DNA of 64,000 bases from Bacteroides intestinalis (GCF_003464595.1 NZ_QRZF01000004.1:310001-374000); one strand, 5' to 3'. Numbered from the stretch's first letter, positions 48,912-59,073 are shown. Program-made: numbers and translations. The notes: generated from the sequence alone by a model not told the origin.

Positions 48912-50201
48912 TCAATTATTCACTTCCAGCACATATACCGGCTGAGGAGCAAATTCAACCATACGTTCACCATCACCTTGTTTAGTATGCTGCACAAAAA
49001 GATGGAGCCGGCGTTTCTGCTTCCACAGTTCCGTGTCATGTGAGGGTTCCCAGGCGTCTACTGCAAAGTCTGTCAGGTCCGTAAAGGTCCATTTGCCAGT
49101 TCCCACAGCCTGAGCATGTGCCATCGACACTCTACTTCCCCGTTCTTCATCACGGAAGATGTAGAATATCTCACCACCTTCCACTACAATACGCGGACGG
49201 GCAATTGGAATCATCTTGGTGCCACCGCCTTTCAGAGAAAAAGGAGTATGACGATCGGAAACCTGGCGGTTCTGCCACATTTGTCCATCGTACCACACAA
49301 TACGGTATTGCGGAACATCACTATCAGGATCGCGCCAATACGTGGCAATGTAAGGATTACCACTTGCATCCGCACTCATACTGGTCTGGTTGATGAGTTC
49401 TGAGTTTTGTGGAATGCGGCAGGCATACTCTGCATTATTGTAACGAATAGGCAAATCATATTTCTTGCCATTCGCCTTATACCACGTCACACCGTTATCA
49501 TAGGAGCGGGCATAACAAAGATCATGATTAGTCTCCACATGCCATGTTTCGCGCCATACCCACGACAGGTGTATGGTTCCCTGCTCATCTACATAAAGTT
49601 GCCAATAGGCATTCCGCTGGTCTTCACCATCTATCAGAACATCTTGTACGCGATACCACTTTTTCTCTTTCACAGAATAGCGGTTCATCACCAGATTTCC
49701 CCTGCCGGAAGAACCGGAACGATAAACAAACAACAGATCGCCTCCATTCAACGGATAGAACTCCGGATAAGTCACATTTCCCTCATCCACTCCGGTCATA
49801 GGCTCTTTATCACCCAGCTCCAGAGTATACGGAGCAGTGCTGCGACAATAATTCAGTTTATGTCCGTGATGGTCAAATGACAGATGCAAATAACCATCTC
49901 CGTCCAGCATCATACTGATTATATTATGGGCATCCTTTACATTTCCCTTGTATTGTGTCCGTTGTAACGTCCATTGGTCAGAGTCCAACTTCCGTTTGCC
50001 GAGCACCAGATAACCGTCCCCGTCATAATAACTTATATACTGTTCATCTCCTTGTGTCACAAGCGAGTTGTTTCTGAATACAGTCGTATTGACCGACGTT
50101 TGGCTATATCCGTTCCCCACTTCCACAAGCCGGGACTGTTGTGCCCGGAGAGCGGAAAATATCAGGAGAATCAGAAAGAAAAAAAGAATGCGTTTATTCA
50201 T
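48912..50201 (-). CDS. BNR-4 seven-bladed propeller protein (GH145/PL25/PL42-like)
   Basis: The start is placed at 50201 (429 residues), giving a signal peptide (MNKRILFFFLILLIF to about RAQQ); the longer frame would overlap the upstream gene. The propeller shows repeated Asp-box-like blades: DEQYISYYDGDGYLVLGKR, DGDGYLHLSFDHHGHKLNYC, VYRSGSSGRGNLVMNRYS and GNPYIATYWRDPDSD. In this superfamily His-based catalysis at the propeller face is used either to remove rhamnose from glucuronate (GH145) or to cleave next to glucuronate as a lyase (PL25, PL42). HNIISMMLDGDG and SFDHHGHK supply candidate His. The GH105 next door favours action at a rhamnose-glucuronate cap. It follows the DUF2264 gene by 5 bp. 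Confidence 0.75.
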   Translation of the reverse strand: MNKRILFFFLILLIFSALRAQQSRLVEVGNGYSQTSVNTTVFRNNSLVTQGDEQYISYYDGDGYLVLGKRKLDSDQWTLQRTQYKGNVKDAHNIISMMLDGDGYLHLSFDHHGHKLNYCRSTAPYTLELGDKEPMTGVDEGNVTYPEFYPLNGGDLLFVYRSGSSGRGNLVMNRYSVKEKKWYRVQDVLIDGEDQRNAYWQLYVDEQGTIHLSWVWRETWHVETNHDLCYARSYDNGVTWYKANGKKYDLPIRYNNAEYACRIPQNSELINQTSMSADASGNPYIATYWRDPDSDVPQYRIVWYDGQMWQNRQVSDRHTPFSLKGGGTKMIPIARPRIVVEGGEIFYIFRDEERGSRVSMAHAQAVGTGKWTFTDLTDFAVDAWEPSHDTELWKQKRRLHLFVQHTKQGDGERMVEFAPQPVYVLEVNN

Positions 50202-50206
50202 AATTA

Positions 50207-51457
50207 TTATTCGTAATATGCGTGATCTTTCGGGAAATCTTCTCCTCCCCATGCTTTCTTTGATGTCCAGGGCTGTGGTGCATCTGTCCAGAAGGGATCA
50301 TCAGCAGCCAAACCTAATGGCAAGAAAGCAAGCGAAGCCAGATAAAGACTACCATTATTGGTATACCAGTCTGAAATATTGGGTTGAGAACCATTAAAGC
50401 CTAATGTCAGATAACCTTCCGCATTGAAATTGCGGTTATCACCGAACATGCGTTGAATAACAGCCGTCATTGCCGCACGCACCTGTCCGGCAGGCAATTC
50501 TTTCGGTAGCCAGCCACGTAATGACAACAAGGCAAGCGGCTGTAGTACACCGGTACGATAAGTAATTGAACGACCAAATACGGGGAAAGCACCTTCGGGA
50601 GAAACAAAGCGTTCCAATATCATACCGAAACGCTGCATACGCTTCAAAGCTTTCGGGAAGTTTCCGCCTTTCACATTCCAGATGTTTCTTTTTCCTCCAT
50701 CCGTCATCACGTCAAGGCATTCCACATACATGGGGTGAAGCACAAAACTGTTATAATAGTCAAATGCAAAATCTTCTCCGTCACTGTACCAACCATCGCC
50801 CACATACCACTCGTCTACTTTACGTAAAGCAGAAGTTATACGATAGTAATCGGTTTGGGCACCTGCCTTTTTCAGGAAGCATTCAACAGTTGAAGAGAAT
50901 AACAACCAATTCGTATATGGGGGATCTACCCGGCGTAATTGTTGGAATTCAGCAATATATCGCTGCTTTGTCAAATCATCCAATGGAACCCATAAGGCAT
51001 CATATCCACGCAAAAAGCTTTCAGCTATATAAGCAGCATCTACGAGAGGTTGTCCTTCCTTGCGCCATAGCAGGTAATCTTTACTTTCCGGGTCCACTGA
51101 TTGGGCATAACTCTTCAATGCCCACTCACGCAATTGTTTGCGCTGCTGACCTTCTGCCGTGTCATCATCAGGCAATGACAACCACGGAGCCAGTCCGGCC
51201 ATCAACCTGCCGAAGCATTCCATATAAGTCACTCGTTTATCACGGCCATCCCATGTAGGACTTAACTCTACCAGCATATTTTCCTGCAATTTACCTTCGC
51301 TCATATTGCTCAGTACAGGTGCAGCCATCTGATAGAGAATGCCTGTCCATAATTCACGATCAGTCTTTACTTTTTCAGGTTTCTTTTTAGCCGATACATT
51401 AAGAGGTATCAGCAATGCTACGGTCAATAGTAGCCAAAGATATTTTCTTGTTTTCAT
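50207..51457 (-). CDS. DUF2264 secreted protein (probable GH154-type glucuronidase)
   Basis: A 416-residue protein with signal to about VSAK. The helical body matches DUF2264: WTGILYQMAAPVLSNMSEGK, VTYMECFGRLMAGLAPWLSL, TNWLLFSSTVECFLKKAGA, DGWYSDGEDFAFDYYNSFV and FPVFGRSITYRTGV. It is an (alpha/alpha)-barrel family; to my recollection, members in arabinogalactan loci have been classed as GH154 beta-glucuronidases. That would suit removal of glucuronic acid from arabinogalactan side chains, with the BNR-4 protein acting on the rhamnose cap. It is the first gene of a two-gene unit with its own -7 element at 51489. Confidence 0.75.
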   Translation of the reverse strand: MKTRKYLWLLLTVALLIPLNVSAKKKPEKVKTDRELWTGILYQMAAPVLSNMSEGKLQENMLVELSPTWDGRDKRVTYMECFGRLMAGLAPWLSLPDDDTAEGQQRKQLREWALKSYAQSVDPESKDYLLWRKEGQPLVDAAYIAESFLRGYDALWVPLDDLTKQRYIAEFQQLRRVDPPYTNWLLFSSTVECFLKKAGAQTDYYRITSALRKVDEWYVGDGWYSDGEDFAFDYYNSFVLHPMYVECLDVMTDGGKRNIWNVKGGNFPKALKRMQRFGMILERFVSPEGAFPVFGRSITYRTGVLQPLALLSLRGWLPKELPAGQVRAAMTAVIQRMFGDNRNFNAEGYLTLGFNGSQPNISDWYTNNGSLYLASLAFLPLGLAADDPFWTDAPQPWTSKKAWGGEDFPKDHAYYE

Positions 51458-51488
51458 GATATTCTATATAAGTTGTTTTTCATTGTTG

Positions 51489-51496
51489 CAAATATA
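51489..51496 (-). promoter_or_regulatory. -7 promoter element for the DUF2264/BNR-4 unit
   Basis: TATATTTG on the minus strand matches TAnnTTTG, 32 bp before the ATG at 51457. A weak hairpin (GGAAAA / TTTTCC, 51583-51601) just after the GH16 stop may end the transcript before it. Confidence 0.5.
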
Positions 51497-51608
51497 TCCG
51501 TTTCATAAGAAAACGAACTACTACAAATATTGCAAAAGAGGATATTTATCGGTCATTTCCGTTATAAAATGCATAGTTTTCAGGAAAATCTGGTCTTTTC
51601 CATCTTTT

Positions 51609-52460
51609 CTATTGCTTCTGATATACCCGTACATAGTCTATTTCATAGCGCATGGGGATTCCTTTATCATCAATTTCTCCACCGTTTATGCCACCAAGAG
51701 CCAAGTTCAACAAAAGATATTGAGACTTGCGGAAAGGATTTGTTCTCATCCCAATCGTTCCGTTTATAGTTTCGCTCAAAGGTATTTCATTCAGTAATTC
51801 ATCATCCAGATAGAGTTTAATTGCAGTTTCATCCCAATCCATACGCCAGACATGAAATTTATCTGCCCATTGGGGATCTTTATCCGTAAAATGAGTAAAA
51901 GGGATTGCTTTACTTTTCCATTTTGCACTCCATTGCCGGTCAGTTCCCCAGGCAGCATTTGCCAGAATATGCGGTTCACCTTTAATACGATAGTATTCCA
52001 TGATGTCAATTTCACCACACGAAGGCCACTCCATACCGCTGCCCAATGTCCAGATAGCAGGCCATGCCCCTCCACTTACAGGAATCTTGGCGCGAACTTC
52101 AAATCTGCCATAAAGAAATTCTTTCTTACCGGACGTAGTGATGCACGAGGAAGTGTACTCGATAAACTCCCGCTTCTTCCGCCAGTCGTTACTTCCGGGT
52201 TCGTACCATGGATTTCTACGTCCTTCCTCTTTTCGCACTTCGATAATCAGCTTTCCATCCTTGCAGTAAGCATTGCCTTCCTGATACCACTGGGCTTCTT
52301 CATTACGTGCAAAACCATTATCATAACTCCACACAGCCGTATCCGGAAGACCGTCTGCGTTGAACTCATCACTCCACACTAATTGCCACTCCGATTGGCC
52401 GGACAGACCTACCGGAATAAGCAAAAATAGCAGGAACAGACTTCTTGTTACTATTTTCAT
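51609..52460 (-). CDS. GH16 endo-beta-glycanase, probable endo-beta-1,3-galactanase or glucanase
   Basis: A 283-residue secreted protein with a single GH16 jelly-roll. The catalytic motif GEIDIMEY holds nucleophile Glu ~150, Asp ~152 and acid/base Glu ~155. LVWSDEFNADGLPDTAVWSY at the start, GRFEVRAKIP and the closing YEIDYVRVY are typical. There is a signal peptide (to about GLSGQ) and no lipobox. The subgroup looks like GH16_3, which holds laminarinases and the endo-galactanases reported in arabinogalactan loci. Given the adjacent exo-galactanase-type GH43, an endo-beta-1,3-galactanase is the favoured reading; a beta-1,3-glucanase cannot be excluded. Confidence 0.85.
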   Translation of the reverse strand: MKIVTRSLFLLFLLIPVGLSGQSEWQLVWSDEFNADGLPDTAVWSYDNGFARNEEAQWYQEGNAYCKDGKLIIEVRKEEGRRNPWYEPGSNDWRKKREFIEYTSSCITTSGKKEFLYGRFEVRAKIPVSGGAWPAIWTLGSGMEWPSCGEIDIMEYYRIKGEPHILANAAWGTDRQWSAKWKSKAIPFTHFTDKDPQWADKFHVWRMDWDETAIKLYLDDELLNEIPLSETINGTIGMRTNPFRKSQYLLLNLALGGINGGEIDDKGIPMRYEIDYVRVYQKQ

Positions 52461-52522
52461 TCAAGTTCACATTTTACAGATTTATACTACCGATTCTTAT
52501 AGAAGATACGAATATAAGAAAT

Positions 52523-53647
52523 TTACCACTTATCCAACCATTCAATAAACGGAATTCCTTTTTCATCAAATCGGATAGGCAACCAGATATAACGTGAATC
52601 TTCCAAACTGCTTGGGCGCCACATGTCCGCCATAAACATGTATCCACCATCTTTTAATGGCAATATATAGGTACTTTGTCCGCCAAAAGTAATACTCGCA
52701 TTTTTCCCTACACAAGGATTGGGTAACTGAGACCACTCTCCTAAAATGGAAGAAGCAGTCATAAGCCTGGCTTCGTTAGGTTTCCAACCAGTACATCCTG
52801 ACGCTACCATCCAATAAGTCCCATCTTTCTTGAATATAGCCGGTGCTTCGTTGTGTCCACCGGGAAATATACGGATATATTTTCCTGTATGGCTAAGATA
52901 GTCATCGGACAATTCTGCAATTTGAAGCGTTAAATTCTCCTCAGAAGAATAAATATGATAAGCTTTATCGTCCTCATCAACAAACAAAGTCATATCACGA
53001 GACATCTGTCCACTTTCCAAATCACGTTTCACAAACATTCCTTTGTTTATTGCTTCACGCCACTCCGGAGTCCACCATTCATACTCATTCGGGTTCCATG
53101 TGAGCTTCTGTTCCTCCAGCGTCATGTTCATCGGATAAACGCCCGGATTTATACGTCCGGAACGGATAAACGTGTAAGGCCCTACCGGGGTATCACTTAT
53201 GGCAACTCCTGCACGTGCAGGTCCATATCCCTTTCCTTTCAGTTCCAGATGAAACCACATGACGAACTTCCCGGTCTTTTGATTATAGATTACTTTGGGC
53301 CGTTCAATGATACAACCTTTTTCTATATCACTTCCAACTTCATCAGATACAGCTAAAGCCACGCCTTCATACTTCCAGTTACGTAAATCCGCAGACGAGT
53401 AACATGTTACCCCTACTTGAGTTGTAAAACCAGAGGAAGGTCGATGTTCTCCATACCAGTAATATTTTCCCTTATGGAAAATAATACCACCACCATGGGC
53501 ATTAATTACATTTCCATCCGTATCTTTCCAAACTTCACCGGAAACAATATCTTGGTTACCTATTGAATTTATCTGTCCCCAAAGAACTGTCTGGAAAAAC
53601 AAGCAAAGAAATAAATAAAGCCCTATTACTTTTATTTTCTTACTCAT
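52523..53647 (-). CDS. GH43 enzyme of the exo-beta-1,3-galactanase type (subfamily 24/34-like)
   Basis: A 374-residue secreted protein, a single propeller. It opens with VWKDTDGNVINAHGGGIIFH and KGKYYWYGEHRP, the signature of exo-beta-1,3-galactanases and related beta-galactosidases; the standard GH43 base Asp is absent in this group. EAPAIFKKDGTYWMVASGC offers the acid Glu. Compared with the locus A relative (8028-9416) it lacks the C-terminal beta-sandwich. It should shorten the galactan backbone from the non-reducing end after GH16 has cut it. It is the first gene after susD-2, behind a strong hairpin. Confidence 0.8.
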   Translation of the reverse strand: MSKKIKVIGLYLFLCLFFQTVLWGQINSIGNQDIVSGEVWKDTDGNVINAHGGGIIFHKGKYYWYGEHRPSSGFTTQVGVTCYSSADLRNWKYEGVALAVSDEVGSDIEKGCIIERPKVIYNQKTGKFVMWFHLELKGKGYGPARAGVAISDTPVGPYTFIRSGRINPGVYPMNMTLEEQKLTWNPNEYEWWTPEWREAINKGMFVKRDLESGQMSRDMTLFVDEDDKAYHIYSSEENLTLQIAELSDDYLSHTGKYIRIFPGGHNEAPAIFKKDGTYWMVASGCTGWKPNEARLMTASSILGEWSQLPNPCVGKNASITFGGQSTYILPLKDGGYMFMADMWRPSSLEDSRYIWLPIRFDEKGIPFIEWLDKW

Positions 53648-53667
53648 ACTTCTTACCTTTAAAGAAA

Positions 53668-53707
53668 AGGCGAGGCTAACCTTTCACGAGGAAAGGTTGC
53701 CTCGCCT
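53668..53707. terminator. Strong hairpin after susD-2 (terminator or attenuator)
   Basis: The stem AGGCGAGG / CCTCGCCT continues past a small bulge into AACCTTTC / GAAAGGTT, about 16 paired bases with a 5-nt loop, and is followed by CTTTTCTTT on the minus strand. It sits 39 bp after the susD-2 stop. It could end most susCD transcripts, keeping the enzymes at a lower level. Confidence 0.8.
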
Positions 53708-53745
53708 AACTAAGAACAAAACCTACCGAAAACTAAAAGTATCTT

Positions 53746-55758
53746 TTAATTTGTCTTCTCTTCATCAGCTACAGCTTCCTCCCAGTTAGTAAACATCGGC
53801 ACTGAAGCATCGTAACCATCATAACCATAGTTCTGACGAAGTGTAGCACCGATATTAGCTGTAATAGCCGAATTAGGTACAGGCCAGAACATATTATGCT
53901 TACTAACCTGATAATTAAATTGTTTTCCAGAGAATATCGGACCATTATTGAAAAGACTGTAACGTGTACAACGTTTGTACCAATAACTACCACCACTCAG
54001 ATCAGTACCGGTTTGTTTATCCCAAGTGGACAAATCGTAAGTTTCACCCCACTCATCAGGCTGACCACTACGAGCCAAACACCAAGAAATACGAGTCAAT
54101 TCAGGTTGACGCCATTCTTCCAGATAGAGTTCACGAGCACGTTCGTCAGTAATATCACCGATGGTAACCGTAGTAAACATCTTCTTAGCATTAGCGCGAC
54201 GACGAACAGCATTTACATCATCGGCTGCACCTGTTGTGTTGCCTTGATAGAATTTAGCCTCCGCACGAAGTAGATAAGTCTCTGCAAGACGGAATAAATA
54301 GAGATCACCGTTAGAACAAGCATTACCTTTTGTTGCGCCATTGAACTGATTGGCACCCATATTTTCTTCAGCAGCAGCATCTTTAATGTAAACCTTATAC
54401 AAAGGAGTAGGATACCAACTGCGAATCGTATCAAGACAGAGTAACTCTCCTTTTTTCACACTACTTTTACCATCTTCACTCGTCCAGTCTTCCGGCGCAT
54501 AAAGCGTCATGTTCTGACCATAGAATGCTGATGATGGATTATTATACTTAAGGTCTTCCATTTCCACCCAGTTACCCACAGCACGATTGTGGCGCAAGTC
54601 TTGCGTATCTTCCTCTCCGTCATAGCGCCAAATAGTCTGGTTGTAGTGGCGGGAAGTACGGAAACAACCGATACCACGTCCCAATGCACGTACCCAATCT
54701 AACTCTTCATTATACTTGCCATCAGTACGTGAATAGTTGTATGTAGGGGCACTTAGCTTATGCGGATCCATGATAACACTATTGGACCAGTGTACACACA
54801 TAGCGCGCATTAGCGGATAATTTATCCAGCTCTGACTATGAAAGTTCAAGATAGGCATAATGGTCTCCTTGTTTTCAGCAATAGACACATTTTCACCACG
54901 ATGAAGGTCCCAAACCACATTGCGTTCTACAGGCCAAGTAGTACTATTACCTGTAACCAGCGAACCAAACGGAGCATCCATCAACTTCAAACCATGATTA
55001 TTGATCAAGTCAGTAGCCATATCTTCCGCCTTCTTATACTCACCCGTTACAAGATAACATTTGATAAGTAGTTGCATACAAGCTTCCTGATTCACCGTAC
55101 CCATATAAGGCATATCTTTTTGAGCCGGCACATTTTGAACGGCAAACTCCAAATCGTGTACCAACATCTGGAAAATAGCCTCCTTGCTTGTAGATTTATA
55201 GTTTTGCTTAGGTACCTCGATAATCTTTGTCACCAAGGGAATGTCACCGAATAATAATGCCTGATGATAGTAGCCATAAGCGCGGTGAAAATAAGCACGT
55301 CCTTTGTATTCGTTACGTACTTTTTCATCCAAGCTCTGCACTTGGTCTACATATGAAAGCACAGTATTGGCAAATTTAATACTGGTCCACCCGCGGTCCC
55401 AGAAACGGCTCATTGCATTCTCGTCACCACCACCTTTCATACCGCTGGTCGGTGTAATCTTATTGGCGAAATCGTCCATAAAAAAGCCCGCATCCGTCTT
55501 TGCATACAAACCTATATCAGTCATAAAATAGAGTGAAGCAATCGGAAGTACGTTTCCGTTACCATCCATCAACATTTCCTTAAGTCCCAGATCGCACATA
55601 GCCATTGCCGAACGCAGACCTGATTCTGTAGTATACGTATTTCCCGGATTATAGAATGATAAGGGATCTTGTTCCAGGAAGCTGTCCGAACAGCTTGCCA
55701 GCATGGCTGCCGAAGCCAAAACCATACATCCCTTTACTAATTTATTCATCTTTTTCAT
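53746..55758 (-). CDS. susD: SusD/RagB-family outer-membrane glycan-binding lipoprotein
   Basis: A 670-residue protein with lipobox MLASCSD (Cys ~23) followed by SFLEQDPLSFYNPGNTYTTE, the usual SusD start. The helical TPR core (YRGRAYFHRAYGYYHQALLFG-like block near ~155-175) and the C-terminal SusD region (LFRLAETYLLRAEAKFYQGN, DERARELYLEEWRQPELTRI) are complete. It binds surface oligosaccharides and closes the SusC pore. It follows its susC partner by 15 bp. This pair is only distantly similar to the locus A pair, consistent with a different glycan target. Confidence 0.95.
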   Translation of the reverse strand: MKKMNKLVKGCMVLASAAMLASCSDSFLEQDPLSFYNPGNTYTTESGLRSAMAMCDLGLKEMLMDGNGNVLPIASLYFMTDIGLYAKTDAGFFMDDFANKITPTSGMKGGGDENAMSRFWDRGWTSIKFANTVLSYVDQVQSLDEKVRNEYKGRAYFHRAYGYYHQALLFGDIPLVTKIIEVPKQNYKSTSKEAIFQMLVHDLEFAVQNVPAQKDMPYMGTVNQEACMQLLIKCYLVTGEYKKAEDMATDLINNHGLKLMDAPFGSLVTGNSTTWPVERNVVWDLHRGENVSIAENKETIMPILNFHSQSWINYPLMRAMCVHWSNSVIMDPHKLSAPTYNYSRTDGKYNEELDWVRALGRGIGCFRTSRHYNQTIWRYDGEEDTQDLRHNRAVGNWVEMEDLKYNNPSSAFYGQNMTLYAPEDWTSEDGKSSVKKGELLCLDTIRSWYPTPLYKVYIKDAAAEENMGANQFNGATKGNACSNGDLYLFRLAETYLLRAEAKFYQGNTTGAADDVNAVRRRANAKKMFTTVTIGDITDERARELYLEEWRQPELTRISWCLARSGQPDEWGETYDLSTWDKQTGTDLSGGSYWYKRCTRYSLFNNGPIFSGKQFNYQVSKHNMFWPVPNSAITANIGATLRQNYGYDGYDASVPMFTNWEEAVADEEKTN

Positions 55759-55773
55759 ATTGTCTTTCAGTTA

Positions 55774-58700
55774 TTAGAGTGTTATATTCAAGCCAAAATT
55801 AAAGGTACGAGTAGCCAAGCCACCTGTTTCAGGATCACCATATTCCCAACCGGAGATGGTACACACATTTTTTACGCTTGCAGTCACACGAACCTTATCA
55901 ATCATATATTTCTTCGTCCATCTCTGAGGCAACGTGTAGCCAACGGTAATATCATCCAAACGAACAAAGTTACGGTTGTAAAGTTTGTCCACCCCGGAAG
56001 CCAAACCTGTATTAGGACCTACAGCATTCAGACGGCAGTAATCATTAGTAGGGTTGTCGGGCGTCCAATATTCTTTCGTTGGCATATTGAAGCCGTTAAG
56101 TACCTGTGATCCACCGTTATCCTGATTCAGCCAGTAACCATTTGTACTCTTATGCCCCATATAAGAATAAAGTGAGAATGAGAAAGTCAAATCCTTCCAC
56201 AAAGTGAATTCATTACGTATATTCCAATAAATGGGGGGAGTCGTGGTTCCAAGATAAGTTTTGTCGTTATCGTTGTAAACAGGCACACGTGTGCCGTCTT
56301 CCAGAATCTTATCGTCTTCCGTATAGCGGTTCACTACTTTCGGATCACCCGGTTTCTGACCTACCAAAGCTGCAGCAGCAATGTCCTCAGGATTATTCTG
56401 CCAAACACCGTCAGTTTCGTAATACCAGATGGTGCCAATAGGCTGTCCGATGTACCAATTGTTAGAAGTATCGTCACGTTCCACGCCGTTTTCATCATAG
56501 TCGTAATAGATGTGGTTGATACGGTTCTTGTTAATGGAGAAACCAGCAGAAGTATTCCATGTAAAGTCTTTAGTCTCGATATTAGTAGAGTTCAAGGCTA
56601 TTTCAAAACCCTGGTTCTGCACTTCACCCAAGTTGGTGGTGATAGTACTGAAACCGGAGAAACTCGGCAGACGTTGCCCCATAATCATGTCAGTAGTCTT
56701 CTTGAAATAGTAGTCAAGGCTACCGGTCAAACGGCCACCCAATACAGAGAAATCCACTCCGGCATTCCAGGCTTTCGTCGTTTCCCATTGCAGATTAGGA
56801 GCAGCCAGACGGTCCATATACAAAGGATTAATTACTGTTGAAGTTCCGTTGTTAACATAAACCATACCAGTACCCCCCAAGTTCAGGTTAGCCAACGTTT
56901 TGTATACGTCACCAAAATCACGGTTACCATTGGTACCCCAAGACAAACGCAACTTTAACATATCCAGCCACTTCTCAGCACCTTTCATAAATTTCTCGTT
57001 CGAAACAGTCCAACCTAAACCTACCGAACCAAAGTTACCCCAAGGATTCTTGGCTCCGAAGCCTGCATAACCATCGCGACGGAACGTACCGGTAAACATA
57101 TAGCGGTCATTGTAGCTATAGAACAAACGACCCAGATAAGAAGCAGCTGTATAGTGCGTATCATTAGTAGAGAAAGAACTCTGCTCCTTATTAGCACCAC
57201 CAGTATAATGGAAACCCAGTGCATCACTCGGTGTAATGTTACGGGCATTGATTTTGTCATTCCAAGTACGATGTTCTTCGGCTTCTTGCACCAAAGTCAC
57301 TGTAAAATGATGAGTATCAGCGAAAGTACGGTCCCAAGTAATAGTATTATTCAAGTTCCAGTCAAAGTTCTTGGACCATTCACGGTTCACACCACGGCTG
57401 GATGCCGAAGCATCAGGTAGGTCAGCCGACATAAAATAACGGTCGTAGAACCACTGATAACGCGGAGCGATGTTAAACTGATAAGTGAAACCCAGAGGCA
57501 ATGTAATCTTGGCATTGAAAATAGTGTTTAACACTGTATATCCTTTTTCCAAATCATAGTATTGACGGTCGAAGTAGTAGTTGTAACCACCGTTAGTGGG
57601 CAATCCACTCATAGGATATTGCTGATAACCACCTTTTTCGTCATACATAGAAGCATAAGGAGAGTTACGCAACATATTAGCATCCCAATAGTTACTACCC
57701 AATGATACTTGGATATCACCGTCAGAGCGATCCTGGAAGTTCACATTCGCACCAATCTCCAACCAGTCAGTAATCTTAGCACTAATCTTCATGTTCGAAC
57801 GGAATGCATGATATTCATTACCTTGTACGGCACCTTCATTATCCATGTAACCAACAGACAAATAATAGTTAATCCTATCAGTAGCACCTGAAATACTGGC
57901 GTTGTAATCTTGATTGATACCAGTACGGAAAGTAGCATCATACCAGTCAAAAGTATTGCCGGACAAGAAATTATTGAATACCAGCGGAGAAACATCCAAC
58001 GTCAGACGACGTGCAAATAAGCTAAGTGCGGATTCACCATCAGAAGGTCCGAAACCACTTACACCAGCAGCGGATGCCCAAGCATCTTGCTCTGCAGCTG
58101 TCATATTCGCGGGATTGTCATAATAACCTTGCGGATAAGCAGCACTCATATTGCCACTTCCATCTTTTGCCATCACATTGTAGTAGCCATAAAGTCCGTT
58201 TTCACCTTGTCCATAAGTATTCACCATCTTATACCAGTCCTGACGATAACGCAGGTAACCGCTAGCACTGTAATAATCACGATAAGCAGATTTCTTATTG
58301 ACAGCCAAGTTAGCACTTACGTTGATGACCGGCTTGCCTTGTTTACCTTTCTTAGTAGTAATGATAATAACACCGGCAGCAGCTTTGGCACCATAAATAG
58401 CAGCAGAAGAAGCATCTTTCAATACGTCAATCTGACCGATATCATCCGGATTGATTTCTGAGAGTTCACCATAGAAAGCCATACCATCCAGTACAATCAT
58501 CGGTTTGGCATCCGTACCCAATGAGTTCTTACCACGCAATGAAATAGATGCATCGCTACCTTTTGCAGAAGCATCGTAACCAATCTGCAAACCAGGAGTA
58601 CCACGTAACACATCTTGTACAGATGCAGGATTCGAGTCAGCTATTTTACTGGGATTGATCTGTACAACCGATCCTGTAAGGTCTTTCTTACGCATCGTAC

Positions 58701-59073
58701 CGTAACCAACTACCACTACCTCATCCAGCATCTCAGTGTCCTCTTGCAACGTCACTTTCACTGTTCTCTGTCCCTTCAAAGGAATTTCTACTGTTTTGTA
58801 GCCCACAAAACTTATTACCAGCGTAGCATTCTGTTTTACTTTCAAAGAGAAATTACCATCAATATCGGTAATACATCCATTGGAAGGTACGCCTTTTTCA
58901 ACCACACTGGCGCCAATTACAGGACCCATTGTGTCCTCCACTGTACCAGTTACCGTAACATTAGGATTTTGAGCGCTCAGATACGAGACGTTCATCATAA
59001 GAGCCATACAGATCATTAAGGTAGAGAGTACCTTATTCAATCTTGCCCCTGAGGAAATCTTTAGTTTTTCCAT
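55774..59073 (-). CDS. susC: SusC/RagA-family TonB-dependent outer-membrane transporter
   Basis: A 1099-residue protein. An N-terminal signal is followed by the carboxypeptidase-like domain (VTVTGTVEDTMGPVIGASVV), the TonB-box-like stretch DEVVVVGYGTMRKKDLTGSV, the plug (VLRGTPGLQIGYDASAKGSD, INPDDIGQIDVLKDASSAAI) and a long beta-barrel ending NFGLNITL. It imports oligosaccharides released by the surface enzymes of locus B. It lies just downstream of HTCS-2 on the same strand, with its own promoter in the 223-bp gap. Confidence 0.96.
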   Translation of the reverse strand: MEKLKISSGARLNKVLSTLMICMALMMNVSYLSAQNPNVTVTGTVEDTMGPVIGASVVEKGVPSNGCITDIDGNFSLKVKQNATLVISFVGYKTVEIPLKGQRTVKVTLQEDTEMLDEVVVVGYGTMRKKDLTGSVVQINPSKIADSNPASVQDVLRGTPGLQIGYDASAKGSDASISLRGKNSLGTDAKPMIVLDGMAFYGELSEINPDDIGQIDVLKDASSAAIYGAKAAAGVIIITTKKGKQGKPVINVSANLAVNKKSAYRDYYSASGYLRYRQDWYKMVNTYGQGENGLYGYYNVMAKDGSGNMSAAYPQGYYDNPANMTAAEQDAWASAAGVSGFGPSDGESALSLFARRLTLDVSPLVFNNFLSGNTFDWYDATFRTGINQDYNASISGATDRINYYLSVGYMDNEGAVQGNEYHAFRSNMKISAKITDWLEIGANVNFQDRSDGDIQVSLGSNYWDANMLRNSPYASMYDEKGGYQQYPMSGLPTNGGYNYYFDRQYYDLEKGYTVLNTIFNAKITLPLGFTYQFNIAPRYQWFYDRYFMSADLPDASASSRGVNREWSKNFDWNLNNTITWDRTFADTHHFTVTLVQEAEEHRTWNDKINARNITPSDALGFHYTGGANKEQSSFSTNDTHYTAASYLGRLFYSYNDRYMFTGTFRRDGYAGFGAKNPWGNFGSVGLGWTVSNEKFMKGAEKWLDMLKLRLSWGTNGNRDFGDVYKTLANLNLGGTGMVYVNNGTSTVINPLYMDRLAAPNLQWETTKAWNAGVDFSVLGGRLTGSLDYYFKKTTDMIMGQRLPSFSGFSTITTNLGEVQNQGFEIALNSTNIETKDFTWNTSAGFSINKNRINHIYYDYDENGVERDDTSNNWYIGQPIGTIWYYETDGVWQNNPEDIAAAALVGQKPGDPKVVNRYTEDDKILEDGTRVPVYNDNDKTYLGTTTPPIYWNIRNEFTLWKDLTFSFSLYSYMGHKSTNGYWLNQDNGGSQVLNGFNMPTKEYWTPDNPTNDYCRLNAVGPNTGLASGVDKLYNRNFVRLDDITVGYTLPQRWTKKYMIDKVRVTASVKNVCTISGWEYGDPETGGLATRTFNFGLNITL

